Shown: positions 41,607-52,093 of the stretch, one piece after another | Position numbering within the stretch: position 1 is the first letter of the stretch | How the letters are laid out: each line of letters begins with the position of its first letter | Source: JAAUTT01 sp963846585 | GTDB lineage: Bacteria > Bacteroidota > Bacteroidia > Bacteroidales > JAAUTT01 | DNA length: 64,000 nucleotides | Assembly: GCA_963846585.1 (NCBI GenBank) | Contig: CAWJWO010000002.1 | Coordinates: 396,821 to 460,820, forward strand | Reading direction: 5' to 3' | Program-made: the position numbers and the translations under genes | The notes under the pieces: model-generated | The model's input: the letters and a program-made list of their open reading frames with translations, nothing else | What the model was told of the DNA's origin: nothing | The model's database searches: none

Positions 41607-41948
41607 TTAGATGACTTCTAAAAACTTATTCAATTCGGGTTGATTCAGAAAAGGAATAACAGCAACATTTTCAAACTCATGCTGTTTGTTACTTTGAGTA
41701 TGAGAAACTGCATCGAACATGGATTTAATGTTCGCAGTAAAATTAATTAAACTCCATTTACAACCTGCATTTGAGAAAATCTTTACAAACTCGTCAACAC
41801 ATGATCGGGATATAAATGATATTTCGGAAAAATCCAAAACATATTCATTTATGGATGAAAGATGTAATTTAAGACAATATTCCGTCATTACCTTTCTCGT
41901 TGAGATGGTTGCAGGAAAATCATTTTTTAAGATTAAAATTACCTTCAT
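41607..41948 (-). CDS. STAS-like domain protein (DUF4325 type)
   Basis: A 113-residue protein with a strand and helix pattern of STAS-like DUF4325 proteins: YVLDFSEISFISRSCVDEF, KWSLINFTANIKSMFDAV. The Ser in ISRSC sits where anti-sigma antagonists carry their phosphorylated serine. Members often pair with GHKL kinases, none of which is adjacent here. It lies between the two copies of a long direct repeat. Confidence 0.7.
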   Translation of the reverse strand: MKVILILKNDFPATISTRKVMTEYCLKLHLSSINEYVLDFSEISFISRSCVDEFVKIFSNAGCKWSLINFTANIKSMFDAVSHTQSNKQHEFENVAVIPFLNQPELNKFLEVI

Positions 41949-42025
41949 GTGGTTATAAAATAGTTAATAAATATAAGACAAATTTTATTCCAAATAGTTG
42001 GTTTGGCAATTTTATTAAGTATTAA

Positions 42026-42178
42026 TCATTTGGGGGTTCTATACTTATCAACTATTTCTTTTGAGACTTTAAGTCCTAAATTCAATTCATTTTGAACCAA
42101 GGATATTGCTTCAATTACTTTGTTCTTATTAATAAGTTCAATTATTTTTTTTTCTAATTCAATATCAATTTTCTCCAT
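42026..42178 (-). CDS. 50-residue protein resembling the L7/L12 C-terminal helix fold
   Basis: An ATG at 42178 opens a 50-codon frame: two helical segments (ELEKKIIELINKNKVIEAIS, LGLKVSKEIVDKYR). The pattern IxxINKNKxIEAIxLVQNELxLGLKxSKxIVD recalls ribosomal L7/L12 C-terminal-like small proteins. It is too short for routine calling but has good coding character and sits between the STAS-like and HNH genes in the same direction. Confidence 0.6.
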   Translation of the reverse strand: MEKIDIELEKKIIELINKNKVIEAISLVQNELNLGLKVSKEIVDKYRTPK

Positions 42179-42211
42179 TATTCTTATGTCTTAAATTTAA
42201 TGTAATAGTAA

Positions 42212-42763
42212 CTATATTTTCTGGAAACAACCTTCAATACAATAAACAGTAAGTTTTTCGACACTGTTTTCCTTTTCACATAAGTTTTGCATGTCACACT
42301 TGGTACAAAGTTCCTTAACATTTGATATATTCAATGTACCATGATACTCATGTAGCTGGTATAATAGTTTTAAATATTTACCCTCAGCAATCCGATTAAG
42401 GTTATCTCTGTTTTCCAATCCTTTCCATTCATATAACCTTTTTGCTCCTTTACTTGAATTGCAGGATTTACAAACCATTACAGCGTTTTCCGGAATATCC
42501 GGGCCACCTCGTTTTGTTGGTAAAATATGCTCTAATGTCATTTTTTCTTTTACACCACAATAAATGCAGAATCCGGGATTCTCATGTTCTTTTACATACT
42601 CCCGGATTGAATTAGACCAATGGATTGTTCCAGTTTGAAGTTCTTTGAATTTATTCATAATAAAACCATAGTTGGATTTCCCGAAATTGGATGATTCGGC
42701 AATTATTTTGGCATATTGCCAAAATATAACATCTTTGACTGTTTTGACTGCTGATGGTGGCAT
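42212..42763 (-). CDS. HNH endonuclease
   Basis: A 183-residue protein with a zinc-stabilised HNH motif: CIYCGVKEKMTLEHILPTKRGG...NAVMVCKSCNSSKG (residues about 67-115). A second cysteine group (LCTKCDMQNLCEKE) follows. It cuts DNA and may belong to a defence or mobile element. It shares orientation with the 50-residue gene downstream. Confidence 0.9.
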   Translation of the reverse strand: MPPSAVKTVKDVIFWQYAKIIAESSNFGKSNYGFIMNKFKELQTGTIHWSNSIREYVKEHENPGFCIYCGVKEKMTLEHILPTKRGGPDIPENAVMVCKSCNSSKGAKRLYEWKGLENRDNLNRIAEGKYLKLLYQLHEYHGTLNISNVKELCTKCDMQNLCEKENSVEKLTVYCIEGCFQKI

Positions 42764-43052
42764 TTTTTTATGTTTTTACATAATTCTATAGTTCATGAAT
42801 TTCTAGGTACATGTTACGTAGTAAGAAATAAACATTAATAATTGCCTTTTTTATGGTTTCTATTTGAATATTCATAATCCCAGGCATTATTACTTGCTAA
42901 GTTAGTTAAACAAAATGAAAAATAGTTCCAGAATTTTAGAAATCTATTAATATTCTCTTGATAATCATTTCGCTATTGATCTTTGTAACAGATCGGAACG
43001 AAGATTACTTTTGATTAACCAGGGTGATAATATAAACCAATTCTTTTTTTTC

Positions 43053-43228
43053 AGGGATTTACTATCCATAAAGGCTGAAGGGATTTTGATTTATTTCCAA
43101 TTTCCGGAACCATATCAAAAACTTTCTCAAAAATGAAAAAAGCATTTCGGGGTTATAGAGGAACGACGTAACACTGAATGGCTTTAATACCGATTTAAAA
43201 GGCTTTATACCTTTTAAGGGTGGGTGGG
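43053..43228 (+). repeat. Long direct repeat, copy 2 (~176 bp)
   Basis: Second copy of the element at 41331-41571, in the same orientation. Together they bracket the STAS-like, 50-residue and HNH genes. The rest of the 655-bp gap (42764-43418) shows no gene. Confidence 0.8.
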
Positions 43229-43418
43229 TTATTTGTTTATTTATGTAAATTCTTGGTAACAAATATCATGTATTAAAAAATTAAATATACGTATAATACA
43301 GGGATAAAATTTATAAATATTTTATAACTTTGTTATACGATTAAAAATAGTAACTAACTATAAATGTTAGTTATATACATAATTAATACTTGTTATTGTA
43401 TCATATAAATCAAAATTT

Positions 43419-43565
43419 ATGACAAAAGAACAAGAAAAAGAAAATGTTGATTTCATTAAGAAATATATGAAGGATATTTCTAAATCAAAAGGAAAGTCTC
43501 AAAAATTTCTTATTGAACTTGGTACTCATGATAAAAATGGTAAATTAACCGCTCATTATAGATAA
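43419..43565 (+). CDS. 48-residue partner of an ADP-ribosyltransferase-like protein
   Basis: An ATG at 43419 gives a 48-residue, very basic, helical protein ending ELGTHDKNGKLTAHYR. Its TAA overlaps the ATG of the next gene (TAATG), so the two are translationally coupled. Small proteins with a GxxxxxGKLTxxY ending upstream of this toxin-like family are, as I recall, common. The natural reading is antitoxin or cofactor of the downstream protein, but this is inferred. Confidence 0.6.
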   Translation: MTKEQEKENVDFIKKYMKDISKSKGKSQKFLIELGTHDKNGKLTAHYR

Positions 43566-43963
43566 TGTATTCTAAGCGCCATAATTTGACTCTAGGATTT
43601 CATGGGTGTGATAAAAAAGTTAGAGATCAAATTATTAGTGGTATAGATAGCCAGCGAAAAAGTAATAATAATTGGGATTGGTTAGGACATGGAATGTATT
43701 TTTGGGAATATAATCCATTACGAGCTTTGGAATATGCCCAACTGATTAAAGAAAATCCCTATAGAAGTAAATCAAAAATAGAAACACCTGCAGTTTTAGG
43801 TGCAATAATTGATTTAGGCCATTGTCTTGATTTATTGGATTCTTCGTTTTTAAAAATGGTTAAACAGGCATATGAAGAATTTAAAAAATCCATAGAAAGC
43901 GCCGGATTTGAGATGCCAAGAAATATTCCAATTGAAAATGAACAAGATGTACTAATTGGGTAA
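43565..43963 (+). CDS. Truncated ADP-ribosyltransferase-like toxin
   Basis: The 132-residue product begins FHGCDKKVRDQII and has DWLGHGMYFWEYNPLRALEYA and AVLGAIIDLGHCLDLLD, a pattern like PARP/DUF3990-type ADP-ribosyltransferases (H...GxYFWE). Family members I recall are about 200 or more residues; this frame stops soon after the first half, and no continuation is seen in any frame downstream. It is therefore probably a truncated and inactive toxin. It is coupled to the 48-residue gene upstream. Confidence 0.6.
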   Translation: MYSKRHNLTLGFHGCDKKVRDQIISGIDSQRKSNNNWDWLGHGMYFWEYNPLRALEYAQLIKENPYRSKSKIETPAVLGAIIDLGHCLDLLDSSFLKMVKQAYEEFKKSIESAGFEMPRNIPIENEQDVLIG

Positions 43964-44066
43964 ATTTGACTAAAACCCCGAAATGTAAATTAGCAGTCCA
44001 ATTACAAGTAAATTATTGATTATATAATATTAAAAATATTCAAAATCAGTTAAATTAGAATTTGAA

Positions 44067-44834
44067 TTACCCTAAATTATTTTTTTTAACAATCCAAATA
44101 TCTTGTGGCAGCCATCCACCTTTATCTGGTAAAATTTGCATGTGTTCTAAAATTTCTACATTATAAAACAAATTTTTCATAAAATCAGTTGGTTGAAATG
44201 AAGAATATATTCTATGACCTTCTTTAACTTTTCCTCGAGTAATTAATTTTCCTTTGTTATATTTAATGAGCTCTTTCCTTGTTAGTTTTGTTTTATAATT
44301 ATCTCCATGTGTTGTAAAAAACATTATTCCATTTGGTTTAAGAATTCGATATAATTCATTGTACCAATCATAATGTAATTGTTCAGATAAATGAGTAAAA
44401 ATAGAAATCCCATAAATAATATTAAAAAAATTATCAAAGTATGGTAAGTTTGCTTTTAATGTATTATGATTAAATTTAACTTCAAAGATATTTTCAGTAC
44501 ACCAATCAATAGATATTTTATTATAATCCGTACCATAAAATTCACATCCATTTGCAACTATGCCAGGCAAATGACGAATTATTCTCCCTGGACCACAACC
44601 CCAATCTAGTATTCTTAAATTCTTTAAATCAATATGCTTTCTGAAATGATCAGCTAACCATTTAGCTGTTTCAACACTATCTGTATAATATTTTTGATAA
44701 TTAATCTGAAACGATTCATATATTAAATAATCAGGAGGAAGATGAATTGTTGGATTCTCTTTAATAAATTTTATATTAATTTTTCTATTTTTAAGCTTAT
44801 AAATAAAAAATCTAATCCTATCAGTTAAATGCAT
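44067..44834 (-). CDS. Class I SAM-dependent methyltransferase
   Basis: A 255-residue methyltransferase with the SAM-binding glycine loop LRILDWGCGPGRIIRHL, the acidic EFYGTDYN and NIIYGISIFTHLSEQLHYDW. It resembles methyltransferases from surface polysaccharide clusters. The substrate is unknown. It stands alone between accessory genes. Confidence 0.88.
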   Translation of the reverse strand: MHLTDRIRFFIYKLKNRKINIKFIKENPTIHLPPDYLIYESFQINYQKYYTDSVETAKWLADHFRKHIDLKNLRILDWGCGPGRIIRHLPGIVANGCEFYGTDYNKISIDWCTENIFEVKFNHNTLKANLPYFDNFFNIIYGISIFTHLSEQLHYDWYNELYRILKPNGIMFFTTHGDNYKTKLTRKELIKYNKGKLITRGKVKEGHRIYSSFQPTDFMKNLFYNVEILEHMQILPDKGGWLPQDIWIVKKNNLG

Positions 44835-45018
44835 TAACCTAAGTTTTCGAGTAAATTTGAAATATGCCCTTTATTCATTTGATTATTATAATAATATGTA
44901 AAATCAGATTTAGATTGACCTTTAGTTCCGGGATAAACAATAATTTATATTTGTATGCTTACAAAACAAAAAATAAAATTTAGCAAAAATATAGAGAATA
45001 CAATCTCCTAAATTTAAA

Positions 45019-47996
45019 TTAGTTCTTCACCAATTTTCCTACAAATGAGGTTGAGGTTCCGGTGACTTTAATAATATATAATCCGTTTGGTAAATTTGAA
45101 ATATCCAGATTTGCAATAGTCATGCAGCCCGGTAATTCTAGAACAAGTTTACCAGATATATTAAAAACCGAAACATTATAAATTTCTGTAGAATTGTTGT
45201 AAATAGTGAATGTGCCTGTTGTAGGATTGGGGTAGATATTTATTACAGTATTTGCATTTGTTTGTAAAGTATCTGCACTTATTTTCTGATTTAATAAATC
45301 TGAGTTTACCTTAGCAGATTGTATAGAGTTCGAACAAGGTACAATTTTAGCTTGAAAAGTACTACCATTTACTGAAGAAAACCCTGGATTTAATTGAACT
45401 TCTGATCCACTCCAAAAATATGTAACTTCACCTGAAGCAATATTTACATTTGAACCAGCTGTGATAGTTCCAGTAGTATATTGAAACCCAGATGCAGGTA
45501 ATTGTGATGTAGCTGAATATGTAATATTTGAAGTGTTTGTGCAAGGTGTAGGGGCAATCATTATTGGTGAGGTTGTTGCTGTGCTGTTACTATTCACAGA
45601 CTGAATTTCATAATAATAAACCTTTCCAGGTGTATCAGTATTATCAGTATAGCTTGTCGTTGAAGAACTTAAAGGAGTTGTATTGACTTTTGTAAAGGGT
45701 CCGTTCGGACTTGTCGCTACTAAAATATAGTAGCCGGTAGCATTTGTGGACATATCTTCCAGGTCAATGTTGGAACTCCTGAAGATCATTCGGTAACTTG
45801 AACGGAACTTACATCTTTAGGCGTTTCAGCAGAAGGCGTTGTTACACTTATGATATTGGAAGAAGAAGTACCATTATCGTCTTTTGCTTTTATCTGATAG
45901 GAATATGTTGTATTTGGACTTACAGAATAATCTGAATAACTGGTGATACTGGAAGACAAAGATACAGTTGTGCCATCAGATCGTACTAAGGTATATGTTG
46001 GAGGATAAATTAAATTTATTCCAGTTACATAATATGTCCATTGTAAGTCAACTTCATTGGATTGAACAGGCGTATTTGTAGCTGTAGATAAAGCTAAGAC
46101 TGGTGAAATTGGAGGTGGAGGGGGCAGTGTTGGTACACTAGTAAACCACCCGTCACTTACACTAGTGGGTATACTATAGTTGGTAACGTCATTTATAGCT
46201 CCTTCCGTAAGAAAAACATCTGGTTTCAAAAACCTAATACATCAATTCAGCGGGATTATTTATATGGCCTAATTGCAATACATGTCCAAGTTCATGCAAA
46301 AAATCAGCGTAAAAATTACACGTATTCCCTGATTCTGGTAAACTATAATCAAAGGCTTTTGTATCTATCTATAGTTATATTAATGGGACCTTGCCAATAG
46401 GAATCCAAGTTACTACCATTAAGAAAAGCAGTTCCTTGGGTTGTTTGCATTCCTCCAGTATTATCATCAAGAGTTTCAAATTGTATTTCATTTGGAGAAT
46501 CATTGGTTTGATCAAGAATTATATTGATACCAGTGTTACAACTCCACTCATCCATAGCTCTTGTAATAACATTTATTATTTCAGTATTTGTTGCATTAGG
46601 TGGTAAATTGGCTAGATTAATATTAAAAGTAAGATTATTTGGCTTATTGATATTTCCAATTTTCATTCTATACTTCATTGCTCCACTATTACTTATGTAT
46701 TGTAAATAATTATGATTAATAGTAATCAAATTGAAATTATTACTATTTAAAATATCATTATAAACTATTACTCCACCACTACCTATTGTAGATTGCTTGC
46801 CTGAAACTAAGACCTCGCTTGGTAAATACATTATGATTTTATTATCTGAAAACATACATCCTGAACAGTTATAATCATAACTATCATCACTTAACATACT
46901 TTGTCCACCATCATCGGCACTGTGAAAAGTCACCCAACTATTATCCAGAGAATTTTCCAAAACCTTGACCGATTATGTTGATAGTTTGACCGATCCCAGC
47001 CGAAAGATCATTGATATTGAAATCACTTGTTATAGTCTGAATATAAGGTATAATTGTGATTTGGATTTCATCAGTATATGTATTGCCATTAGTTGATAAA
47101 ACTGATACTGATATAGTTGCTGTCCCTGAAGTTGTTGCTGTAATAGTAGTTGTTAAACCGTTGGATTTATTGTCATAATAGAGGCATTATTTGAACTCCA
47201 ATTTACACTTGTTGGTTTTAGGGCATTATTTGGAATAAGGTTTATAATAAAATTTTGTGAATTATAATTACTTGATAAAATCCCCAGCATACATCGTTAA
47301 TTTTTTAGTCGGAGAATCTGTATAATTAATATAATTTGTATTGTCAGGTTCAAGATCAATACCTGTTACTGCGCCATCATCAGTAACGGTCACACTGCAG
47401 GAACCTGATATGTCCGTACCATCAGTAGAAGTTGCTGTAATAGTTGTGCTTCCAGCTGCAACACCTGTTACAACTCCATCAGAAACAGTTGCAATATCAA
47501 TATCATCTGAACCCCAAACTACTACATTTGTAGTTGCATTTGAAGGAGTTATTGTAGCCGTTAAAGTTTTTGTTCCACCAATAGAAACAGATGCTAATGT
47601 CGGACTCACCGAAACACCTGACACAGGTATGATAACTTTAACATCTACAGTTTTTGCATCTACAGATGCATCCTCTGGATCATCACAACTACCATCATAG
47701 GCATAGTTATCGCACACCTGATAATCTACAGTTAAAGTGATAGTACCTGAACCTGTTGTGGATGTGGATAATACTCCAGCATCTGTGACTGAAACAGAAC
47801 CGGTTGAGCCCCATTCAGGGGAATCAGAGCCTTCAATGAAATTTGGAGGCATTTTTGTAAGACTGTAATCGAGTTGGTATGTAGCAGTAGAAGATAAAGT
47901 AATAGGACTAACAGGTACACCCGTTATTGTTGCCGTTTGCGCATTTACGATAATAATCCGTGTTACAAAAAGGCAACAAAATATTATATATTTCAT
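45019..47996 (-). pseudogene. Broken secreted metzincin protease with Big, TIG, FN3 and T9SS domains
   Basis: One gene, read leftward, is split over several frames. It starts with a signal peptide (47996) and bacterial Ig-like domains (SVSIGGTKTLTATITPSNAT), then a TIG-like segment, then a matrixin-type protease with HELGHVLQLGH (near 46290), FN3 domains and a T9SS tail (VINIYPNPTTGTF). At least five lesions are visible, including a duplicated GATA near 46370, an extra T near 46245 and a stop/indel pair near 45790. Either the gene is decaying or the assembly has indel errors here. Confidence 0.8.
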
Positions 47997-48050
47997 ACTT
48001 TAATTTTTTTATAATCAATAATATATATTAGATTAAAATTCACATCCTGT

Positions 48051-48791
48051 TTATTTGGTATTTTTAATTTTAAGGCTATCTTTATTATTAAATGTTTGTT
48101 GGGATTTTATTTTAAACTTTTTATCATTTTCTATTGAATCGAGTTGCATTTTGGTAAAAGTTTTCGAATAAAACACATGATCACTGATTTTTATGGTAGT
48201 ATCTTCTGCAGTAATAACTGGCATGGCAATATTTGGTAATGTACTAATATACTGATAAATTTCACCTTTGGTTTGAAATTTTTTTTCATACCATCCTAAT
48301 GTTGGAGCTATTAAATTAATAAATCCTACAGATGTATTTGTAATTATCATTTTGTTATCAACAGGATGAATATTATATTTTGAATCATAAGGAAATTCTT
48401 TGTTTGACTTACAAAGAAATATTCCATGGGTTAGAGCATGATGTAATTTATAACTCTCCCTTTTTTGATCTACTACAATATTTGTATCAAATAATTCGTC
48501 CAATATTTCAACAGTTCCTGGCTTAAGGTTTCCCCTAAATACTTTTGTAATTGTAGCTATGACAGACCTCATATTATGGTTAAGTCCATTCTTATCAATA
48601 CGTAGATATACATCTTCTGAAGTCATGGTAGCTTCAAAAATAAATTCAGCATCACTAATGGCTTTCTCACGTTTATAAATAATAATACTATCTCTGTTTA
48701 TTCGTATATTTCTGTATGAATCATCTTCTTGTGCTACTATACTTATGATTTGTGTAAATAATAAGCATAAAAATATTAAGTATTTTTTCAT
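48051..48791 (-). CDS. Secreted protein of unknown function, 246 aa
   Basis: A signal peptide (ending ISIVAQ) precedes a domain with FIFEATMTSEDVYLR and SVIATITKVFRGNLKPGTVEIL, like an N-terminal OB-type domain found in other Bacteroidota exported proteins. The tail is lysine-rich. It lies 54 bp upstream of the broken protease in the same direction, and the two were probably expressed together. No function is assigned. Confidence 0.65.
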   Translation of the reverse strand: MKKYLIFLCLLFTQIISIVAQEDDSYRNIRINRDSIIIYKREKAISDAEFIFEATMTSEDVYLRIDKNGLNHNMRSVIATITKVFRGNLKPGTVEILDELFDTNIVVDQKRESYKLHHALTHGIFLCKSNKEFPYDSKYNIHPVDNKMIITNTSVGFINLIAPTLGWYEKKFQTKGEIYQYISTLPNIAMPVITAEDTTIKISDHVFYSKTFTKMQLDSIENDKKFKIKSQQTFNNKDSLKIKNTK

Positions 48792-48821
48792 TATATTTAA
48801 GTTTTAAGGTTATACAAAAAT

Positions 48822-49481
48822 CTATTTATTGGAAATCGACTCCATTTTTGCTTTTAATGCCTCATTTTCCCTTTTCAAATTATCAATTGATGCAGTAAAA
48901 CTTTTATTTTGTTCAATCAATAGCAATGTCAATTCTTCAACCTTCTGTAAAAGTTTTGTTTGCATTTCCCCTAAATCAATTCCTTTGATTTTAACTTCAT
49001 CTTCGCCAGGCAAATCAGGAAGATGATGATTTGTCTTTATATATGATTCAATTTCTGGCAATTGCATAAATATGTGATTGTTATTAAAAACAAAATCAGG
49101 CCAATTTGCCACAAGTTTAACAACTACAGAGGTAGCAATAAAAGAGCCATTAACTGCTAAATTATAACCTTTAGTAGGATAATTACCCGTTGTATAAGTT
49201 GTTGCAAATCCAATTCCAACTGTACCATCTCCAAATAGTGTTAGGGCACTATTATTTATATTAAGGTTACTTCTAAAATATGCATTTTCATAATATGTAA
49301 AGTATGCATGCATATTATTCCAATGTTCTATTTTTAATAATGGAATCCCTGTAGCATAGCTAGGTCCAAATAATATATTCGTATTTGTTGGCAAATTTAT
49401 TGCTCCACCTCTTAAATTCAAAGTAGCTGCTGCATTAGTAGATCCAATGTAAACGTTACCTGTACTATTTTGAATTGTCAT
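48822..49481 (-). CDS. Tail-fibre-like C-terminal fragment with coiled coil
   Basis: The 219-residue product has beta-rich repeats (TLFGDGTVGIGFATTY), the widespread Bacteroidota ending YNLAVNGSFIATSVVV...WPDFVF...HHLPDLPGEDEVKIKGIDLGEM, and a C-terminal coiled coil (LLQKVEELTLLLIEQNKSF). Family members are usually much longer and secreted. Here the 5-prime end stops at a MITE-like element, so this is probably a truncated gene. Confidence 0.6.
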   Translation of the reverse strand: MTIQNSTGNVYIGSTNAAATLNLRGGAINLPTNTNILFGPSYATGIPLLKIEHWNNMHAYFTYYENAYFRSNLNINNSALTLFGDGTVGIGFATTYTTGNYPTKGYNLAVNGSFIATSVVVKLVANWPDFVFNNNHIFMQLPEIESYIKTNHHLPDLPGEDEVKIKGIDLGEMQTKLLQKVEELTLLLIEQNKSFTASIDNLKRENEALKAKMESISNK

Positions 49482-49505
49482 TTGTGTTGTTCCCCTGTTT
49501 GCAAT

Positions 49506-49736
49506 TGGCTATTTATACCCATCGCTACAAAAATGTAAAGTTAGCGATAATTAAACAGAGCTAAAAAAATTTATTATTTTTTATTAATTAAATATCAGCT
49601 ATTTAGAATTTAATAAAAATAAAAGAACTATTCAAAATTATATCATATTTTTAAAATGTTTAATTTCGTAACTATCACTAAAATAATAATATAATATCTA
49701 AATATACAAAATTGTAGCGATGGGCATAAATAGCCA
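49506..49736. mobile_element. 231-bp MITE-like element with 25-bp terminal inverted repeats
   Basis: TGGCTATTTATACCCATCGC... (49506-49530) and its complement at 49712-49736 match at 24 of 25 positions and enclose 181 bp of AT-rich non-coding DNA. The element lies exactly between a truncated Tn3-family transposase and a truncated tail-fibre-like gene. I could not see a target duplication. It could instead be the two ends of a deleted insertion sequence. Confidence 0.6.
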
Positions 49737-51160
49737 TCTTGCAAAGCCTGGCCTGTTAAATACCAATCATTAGTATTTCTAAGGGAAGAAGACTGTATTC
49801 CTTTTGATATATTTCCCATTCTTTCTACTCCAATATTGCATCCTAAAGCGATGATTGCAGCAAAAAAGGTTTCCGGAGCAGGGCGTTTCCTTTCATGGGT
49901 TTTACTTTGATGCCCAATATGGTGCAAAAAAGGTGCTGCTTTTTCAATGTCTGACAATACGTTAAGGATAGAAACATATTGAGCTGGTTTGAAATATTCA
50001 GCAACCCTGTCTAAATCTGGTTTTTCTACTGGCGGGGTTGTAATGACTATTTTACGATTTTTGTCAAACTTCAAGTAAGGGTTTAGTCCAAGATTATAGT
50101 TTTCATTTACCTTGTGATAATGCTTATCTAAATCTTCTTCCAGCTTATTTTTAATAACGTTATAATCCTTCAGGTGTACCATTTCGGCATCAATCAATAA
50201 TTGTTCCTTGTTTTCTTTCCATTCTTGCTTGCTGATAAGGTATTCTTCCAGGAACCGGTAGCGGTATGAATAGTCAAAATTGAGAGTGCCAGATTTAATG
50301 CCATCATTGATGGCTTGATACAAGAACATCTTGTAAAGATGAACTTGAAAGATCTCTTTTCCGGTGGAATCGTTAATTACCCAAAGCAAATCTTGCTGCT
50401 TCGAGTCCAACCAGTTCAAATTATCTGCAGGAGAAGTTATTTTCCCGTTCTTGCCTGTATAATCCTTGATAGCTTGATACAAGTTAGTATCGGAACTTCC
50501 AGCATTAATAATCAAGTTATTAATTACATGGTTTATTCTATTGCTCAGCCACGTGTAACTTTTCTCCCATTGACGGTAAAATTCAGTTCTTTCATCCAGG
50601 TTTATTTCAACCTCGATAGTTGTAATCAATTTTTCCTGATCTTTGGTAAGTTCATTTTCGGCTTCCAAAATATTTTGAATTTCAATAATCTTATCACTAT
50701 CACTGGCATGGTTTTTCAAGATATTTTTGATTTCTTCCACCTGTTGCCGGTACTTTTGGCGCGAATTAATCAATAACTGGGTAGCTTTTTTGCGTTGTCG
50801 CTGATCTTTAAAATACTCCTCTTGTTGCAGGTTTTTCGCCTGGTTTTCAGCTGCTTTAACGCATTGCAGGACAATGTCGATCAAGAAATCATGCCGAAGC
50901 CTGACTTGACGGATCAGGAAACATAGTAAAAAAAGATATTTATCAGCGCGGTCTTCAATCTTGTCAGTATCAGCGATACTTGCCCACTGTGCATGATAAT
51001 CTATTATGACATCTGGCAGGTTAACTTTTTCAATTAAATTTTTCAACTTATCAAAACGATCTTTTAATGTATTAAATAGATTTAAACTTTGTTTTATACT
51101 TTTAGGTCTAGTAGATTGGCTGATAGTTCTATATTGAATAATTTCTGCCGGGTAGGCCCA
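49737..51160 (-). pseudogene. Tn3-family transposase remnant
   Basis: An open frame of about 440 codons matches the middle of Tn3-type transposases: YRYRFLEEYLI, AEYFKPAQYVSILNVLSDIEK, APETFFAAIIALGCNIGVERMG and SSLRNTNDWYLT. Full transposases are near 1000 residues. The N-terminal part is missing (in-frame similarity fades near 51160) and the C-terminal catalytic end is cut off by the MITE-like element at 49736. The last residues of the frame are read-through into that element. It cannot be active. Confidence 0.8.
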
Positions 51161-51541
51161 ATACCAGCATCCCTGTCATGAAGTGCAAAGTAATACTATA
51201 ACAATCAGAATATGTGTTAAATATAGTGTTTATTCGACAAATCAAATAATTTGGCAAAAAATAGAATGTAACTATCAGTTTGTTAAGACTTAATAAATTT
51301 TGTATAAATTAGTTTTCTAATTTATCAACAAACTTTGTAATATTTTAATATACATGTGAATATGATGCTACTTTGCGTTTGAGAGCACGGATTCTGGTAC
51401 TACCCCTAATTGTAATATTTGATTATATTTTTTAAGTTTTTATATTTCATAGACTATTTTTACAAAAAATAAGTTATTTTCGGAAGTTTTATAATATAAA
51501 AAGGCATATCTAATTTTGTTAAAAAATATTAACCAACTAAA
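51161..51541. other. Gene-free AT-rich stretch
   Basis: About 380 bp between the Tn3 remnant and a broken glycosyltransferase gene. I see no open frame, hairpin or repeat that I can support here. Confidence 0.5.
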
Positions 51542-52062
51542 ATGTATTCAGGTAAAGGTAATATACAGGTAATTTTATTCTTTATTAAAAATATTTTTAA
51601 TTCATTACAAATATTTTTCAAATATTATATAAACCCAATTACAGATTTATTTTTATACTGTTGCTTGTCTCAATACTTTATGAATATCCTTCAATAGTAA
51701 TGAAACGACCACAATCTGTTCATCATTGGAGGCAATCTGATTGTGCCTCAATAGCATTAAATTACTATCAAACGGGAATGCATTTTTTTAAACCCCAGAC
51801 TCACAATCTTACTTCCGATAAAAATAAGAGTGGATATAATGCAACAAGTGAAATTCCAATAGTTTATTATTTCATTGCTTTTTTATATAAAATATTTGGT
51901 TATCATGAATCTATTTATCGATTATTAAATACTCTACTTTTTTTAACTGCATTATTTTATTTATTTAGAACTTTAATGCTTTGGTTAAGAAGTTATTTTT
52001 GGTCTGCAACTATTACATTATTCTTATTTACATCACCTAAATCAGTGGTATTTAACGTATAG
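51542..52062 (+). pseudogene. Broken GT39-like membrane glycosyltransferase, N-terminal part
   Basis: An ATG at 51542 opens a hydrophobic N-terminus that shifts frame near 51655 into SILYEYPSIVMKRPQSVHHWRQSDCASIALNYY, the first loop of ArnT/GT39-type glycosyltransferases, and then four helices. The gene stops after about 170 residues, where a normal member has over 400. Confidence 0.7.
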
Positions 52063-52093
52063 TATAGATGAATGTAAATTTAATCTGATAAAT

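Noticed and set aside
41433..41621. 62-codon plus-strand frame with an Arg-rich start
   Set aside because: It lies in copy 1 of the long direct repeat, with no counterpart in copy 2, and runs into the STAS-like gene on the other strand.
43062..43262. 66-codon minus-strand frame
   Set aside because: It is inside copy 2 of the long direct repeat and is not kept open in copy 1.
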